A stretch of DNA of 64,000 nucleotides from Galaxea fascicularis (taxonomy: Eukaryota; Cnidaria; Anthozoa; Scleractinia; Euphylliidae), in NCBI GenBank assembly GCA_948470475.1, contig OX419346.1, positions 20,193,417 through 20,257,416 on the forward strand, read 5' to 3'. Positions 61,201-64,000 of this stretch are shown in pieces (the stretch's first letter is position 1; every line of letters begins with the position of its first letter). A model generated the notes under the pieces. It saw only the letters and a program-made list of their open reading frames with translations, was not told where the DNA came from and made no database searches. A program made the position numbers and the translations under genes.

Positions 61201-63110
61201 ATTTCATAAAATATTACGCCTTTTTCACCTAAATTTGCTATGTTTACCTTTCAATCTGTTATCTCTGTTATATAGTTTTAATTTTCCAATAACGAAGAGA
61301 TAAAAGGACTGCCAAGGTGAAGAAAGATCAACCTAAATTGTCTGAGGATAAACATGCATTGAGGCTCACATTATTTTACTCAGACTTTGCTCTTGACTTC
61401 ATAAATTGCTTGTTTCTTGACAACATCCACACACAATAACATCCATGAATGTGCATTTTCACACCCAATAAAGGTTGTTTATATGTATTTTCTCTTATTG
61501 CCTGATTTTGCACTGCAGTTAACAATCAGGTTAAACTGACATCAAATGATTGTATGTTTTAAGAAACACTGAGTTTCAAACCTAACCTTTCTGAGTTTAA
61601 CTGAAGCTTTCAGCTGTACAATGCTAATGATGCTTAGTTACTTTCCCTTGCCAGCTTTCCCATCTTTTGCTGAAAATGCAGTTTGTGCCTCATTCAGTGG
61701 GCTAACTATTTACATTTAGATCTACAGTTGTTTACTTCAACAGACCTATTTTTAGACAACACTCAATTTTTCCTTTTTCACACGCATCACCAGATTAACC
61801 CAAATTTTCAAGGCAAATAATTACAGACCACACACTGTCAAAGGAGCAGCAATCAACATGCTGAGTGCAGGAACTTTTCTCTGGGATCAGATCCAAAATT
61901 TTAATATCTAATTAAAAGAGCAGATTAAGCCTCATGAAGCAAAGATCAAATCCTTCAGTTTAGAAAATAATGATGATCATAGTTTAGGCTTGGAAGTTTG
62001 GTTATTTTAAAGTTTGCTTGGGAGATAAGGCTTCTCTTTGGACTTCAATCAATTCATGTTTTTCACCTCTGGGCAAATTAGATTTGCATTTATAATTCAA
62101 CTAATTACAAGCTGTTAATATCTTGGCTCATTAAGACTTAATACAGTTGAATTGTTACATAACATAACAATATCTCGTCCTTACGATGAAAATTTTGTCT
62201 TTTGTTGATCATTTTCAAACCACCCGTATTTTGATTTGCATTTTAATTAAAAAAATTAGAATTTTTTTTTCTCATTTGCACTTGAAAGAAAAATTCAAAT
62301 TAAAGTACCATATTTGCTATATTATTACCATATTTTTATTCATTACCATAATCTATAAAAGAAAACCAAAATCAAACAGGTTTGAACATTTTCACAACAC
62401 TGTGTATATTGTAAAACTGTAATAGTATTTTAGCCTCAATGTTATTTTAATTCCAATTTTAGGTTAATTAAATTAAATCTAATTAATTGATTACTTGTGT
62501 GATTGATTGAATGATCTATCTAAACAAATTTTATTTAAATAAATGGAAAACAGGAACTATATCCAGATAATAAAACCAGCTATGGTGGCCTAAGACTAAC
62601 ACAGAGCCACAAGGATCTTTAGTTCATGACCAACAAATTTGGCCTTTTATAAGGCTCTTTGATTGACAATGGCACAGTACAGATAGGGCAGTCACAAAAT
62701 GCTGACACCATACAGAGGTAGAAAGTGTGATTAACCATTAACATGTCACTCCCAAGATGTGATAATTTATTAAGTCTCAATCCCATCTGCTATACAGTTC
62801 CTTGTACTGTATATTTGGTAAGAGAATTTGGGTTTATATCAACTTGAAGATAACACCCTCTGGCTGATAAGTTTGTCAATTCTCATCACCTACAGGTCTG
62901 CTGGATAATGTATTATATTTTTAGGAGAAGTTCAAGGGTTAACCCAAAGTACAATAAGATCTACAAAGTAGTAGTTAACTTGGAAACTCGGAACTGTTTG
63001 AGCTCCAGGTAATGAAGTTTACATTGTATGATATTATTACTCACCAGCAACCTTCTGAGCAGCACATTCTTCTGTTCGTCATTAAACTCCCTGAACCACT
63101 GCAAAACGAC
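55240..63110 (-). CDS. F-box protein with seven WD40 repeats, 13 exons, 5' end not in view
   Basis: Probable substrate adaptor of an SCF ubiquitin ligase: the F-box binds Skp1 and the WD propeller binds the target. Exons in transcript order: 63110-63045, 60855-60711, 60567-60486, 60342-60264, 59614-59524, 58533-58343, 57838-57749, 57520-57432, 57129-57051, 56539-56390, 56212-56160, 55881-55824, 55404-55240 (TAA). Junctions keep frame and give 445 residues. The order is a helical segment (VLQWFREFNDEQ), an F-box (MLAWLPHHVALHVLSFID, then NPLLWKNLC), a linker, and seven WD repeats with typical GH and SGSYDKTIRVWD signatures. The propeller is closest in style to Cdc4/FBXW7 or beta-TrCP, but I could not match one orthologue. 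Intron 11 uses a GC donor. The start codon and first exon were not found before 64000. Confidence 0.9.
57250..57395. repeat. Diverged family B relative in an F-box gene intron
   Basis: It carries ACATCCCCACCTACATCAAG and GTGACAACCC like the family B copies in IFT122 introns. The left boundary is unclear. Confidence 0.4.
58563..58773. mobile_element. MITE, family A copy 3, in an F-box gene intron
   Basis: Inverted ends TTACTGTACAAATCCATAAA and GATTTTCACAGTAA. The core CCAATCAGAACCACCATGAC, then TGTTTGTGGTTTAGTTTTCT, then TTGAAACACAATTACAACAT matches the other two copies. About 211 bp. Confidence 0.85.
58972..59120. repeat. Perfect inverted repeat: 67-bp arms, 15-bp loop
   Basis: The left arm 58972-59038 starts TCAGACATGGTTTGATGCTA. 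The right arm 59054-59120 is its exact reverse complement over all 67 bases, and the loop is 59039-59053. It sits in the F-box gene intron 58534-59523. The arms show no resemblance to the other elements here. Confidence 0.97.
59310..59492. mobile_element. Harbinger-like MITE with about 75-bp arms and TAA target duplication
   Basis: A 183-bp element in the same intron, 190 bp after the perfect hairpin. The left end GGGTGCATTCTTTTGGGAT and the right arm inverting to GAGTGTGTTCCTTTGAGAC continue through CAGATCAGGATCAATGATCC to CAAAGGAAC. TAA occurs at 59307-59309 and 59493-59495. It is non-coding, and ends about 30 bp before the exon 59524-59614 donor side. Confidence 0.75.
59935..60185 (+). mobile_element. 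Second tRNA-derived SINE, in an F-box gene intron
   Basis: A B-box-like GTCCTGAGTTCAACTCCTTGG at about 60014 is followed by a body GTAAAATAGCCAACTGGTCT, then CTAGTTGGGATACTTAATCT and TTACGTTACATTTGTATCG. The upstream head (TTAGACCACAGGACTTG) is a poor A box. I recall this body as typical of a coral SINE. Boundaries are approximate. Confidence 0.6.
60856..63044. other. Long intron of the F-box gene, about 2.2 kb
   Basis: AT-rich; no exon, RNA gene or well-formed inverted repeat was recognised. Confidence 0.5.
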
Positions 63111-63846
63111 CTAAAACAATGTAACATAACCTCATAATTATTTTTTCAAAAATTCTGGATGTGTCTTACTTTCCAAATATTTATTATGTCCTAACATTCT
63201 TATTGCCAGGCATTTAAGAACTTGGTTCATTCTTAGATGCACTGGCATAAATGACATGTTTAAGAGTGTTTGCTAGAAATCAAGTTGAGAGAATAACAAA
63301 ATTGAAACTAAAATGGTATGACCTGATAATTTTATATTTTTGAACGCCTCTAATAACTTTGTATAGGTAATAGCATGACCTGTAGTGGTATTTGGCAATG
63401 ATACTACAAGTGATATTTCAAAATTGTCCACAATACCACGAGCTGCAAAACAGCAAGTACACTGTAGTATTTGGAGAATTTTGAAATATTATGAGCCTGT
63501 ATTATTGAAAAAATACCACATACAGGTCATGCTATTATTTGTTTATAACCGAAGCTGAGAAATTTTCGGTAACACACAAGAGACCTAGTTTTGTTTGTAT
63601 TATTTTTTGTTTACTGTATTTTTGTTTTGTTTATAATGAAGGTCGAGAAATTTTCGGTAACGCACGAGAGACCTTGTTTTGTTTGTATTTTTGTTTAGTG
63701 CTTTCTCGGCAAGCTTTTGTATTTCATCCCTGGAAAATTTCCAGGAATCTTGCCACCATTCTTTTGAAAACAAAAGCGTCATTGTGTTCATTGCTGTCAC
63801 GGTAAATTTTGTTATACCACTATTAAGCAGAAATAGTGATACTATC

Positions 63847-63881
<35 letters not shown>

Positions 63882-64000
63882 AATAATCTGAATAATACAA
63901 CAGACATTGTTATAAATTGTATGCTGTTGTATGCAGTGATTACCAATTATTTCCAGCCCTGTACCCTAACCGTTGTACACCATAATATGCATCCTTTAGA
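63111..64000. other. Region upstream of the first visible F-box exon
   Basis: No start-codon exon was recognised. It carries the element at 63368-63537 and a direct repeat with period 88 bp: GAGAAATTTTCGGTAAC at 63557 and 63645, each followed by GAGACCT-GTTTTGTTTGTAT. A related inverted end CCGAAATTTCTCGGCTTATA is at about 63862, so 63543-63885 may be one composite repeat. Confidence 0.5.
63368..63537. mobile_element. MITE with ends TAATAGCATGACCTGTA
   Basis: A 170-bp element. The left TAATAGCATGACCTGTAGTG and the right end, which inverts to TAATAGCATGACCTGTATGTG (key part TAATAGCATGACCTGTA), match exactly for 17 bases. Inner arms also pair (ATTTCAAAATTGTCC with GGAGAATTTTGAAAT). It is non-coding. 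Confidence 0.8.

Overview
The window is eukaryotic nuclear DNA. It has intron-rich genes with GT-AG (and two GC-AG) splice sites, long AT-rich intergenic stretches and many small transposon remnants. The gene content (ciliary IFT122, a multi-domain creatine kinase, a fungal-type sphingolipid C9-methyltransferase) and the style of the repeats point to a cnidarian, most likely an anthozoan such as a stony coral. The species cannot be fixed from the sequence alone.

Layout. 1-2036 (+): the 3' end of a tandem multi-domain creatine kinase whose 5' part lies outside the window. 4230-4691 (+): a single-exon gamma-glutamylcyclotransferase-family gene. 6649-7464 (-): an unrecognised single-exon coiled-coil ORF. 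7465-17578: gene-poor, but it holds three exons (12412-16107) that duplicate exons 1-3 of the next gene with the same lengths and splice phases. 17579-42861 (+): a complete IFT122 gene, here resolved into 47 coding exons (1192 aa). 45484-46869 (+): an intronless sphingolipid C9-methyltransferase. 46870-55239: a long gene-free stretch. 55240-63110 (-): 13 exons of an F-box/seven-WD-repeat protein whose 5' end lies beyond the window or is not visible.

Mobile DNA. At least fifteen short inverted-repeat elements are recognisable, several with target-site duplications: hAT-like with 8 bp, Harbinger-like with TAA, and Tc1/mariner/pogo-like next to TA. There is also a 5'-truncated LINE tail with poly(A) and target duplication, two tRNA-derived SINEs plus a decayed SINE copy, and several tandem arrays. 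One 28-bp minisatellite unit recurs in three separate introns of IFT122, and a perfect 67-bp-arm hairpin lies inside an intron of the F-box gene.

How the genes relate. IFT122 is a core IFT-A subunit for retrograde ciliary transport. Tandem creatine kinases of this type are known from flagella, so both ends of the first 43 kb may serve cilia, though that is only context. The methyltransferase and the F-box gene are convergent and not obviously related in function. No prokaryotic-type system (CRISPR, operon, prophage) is present.
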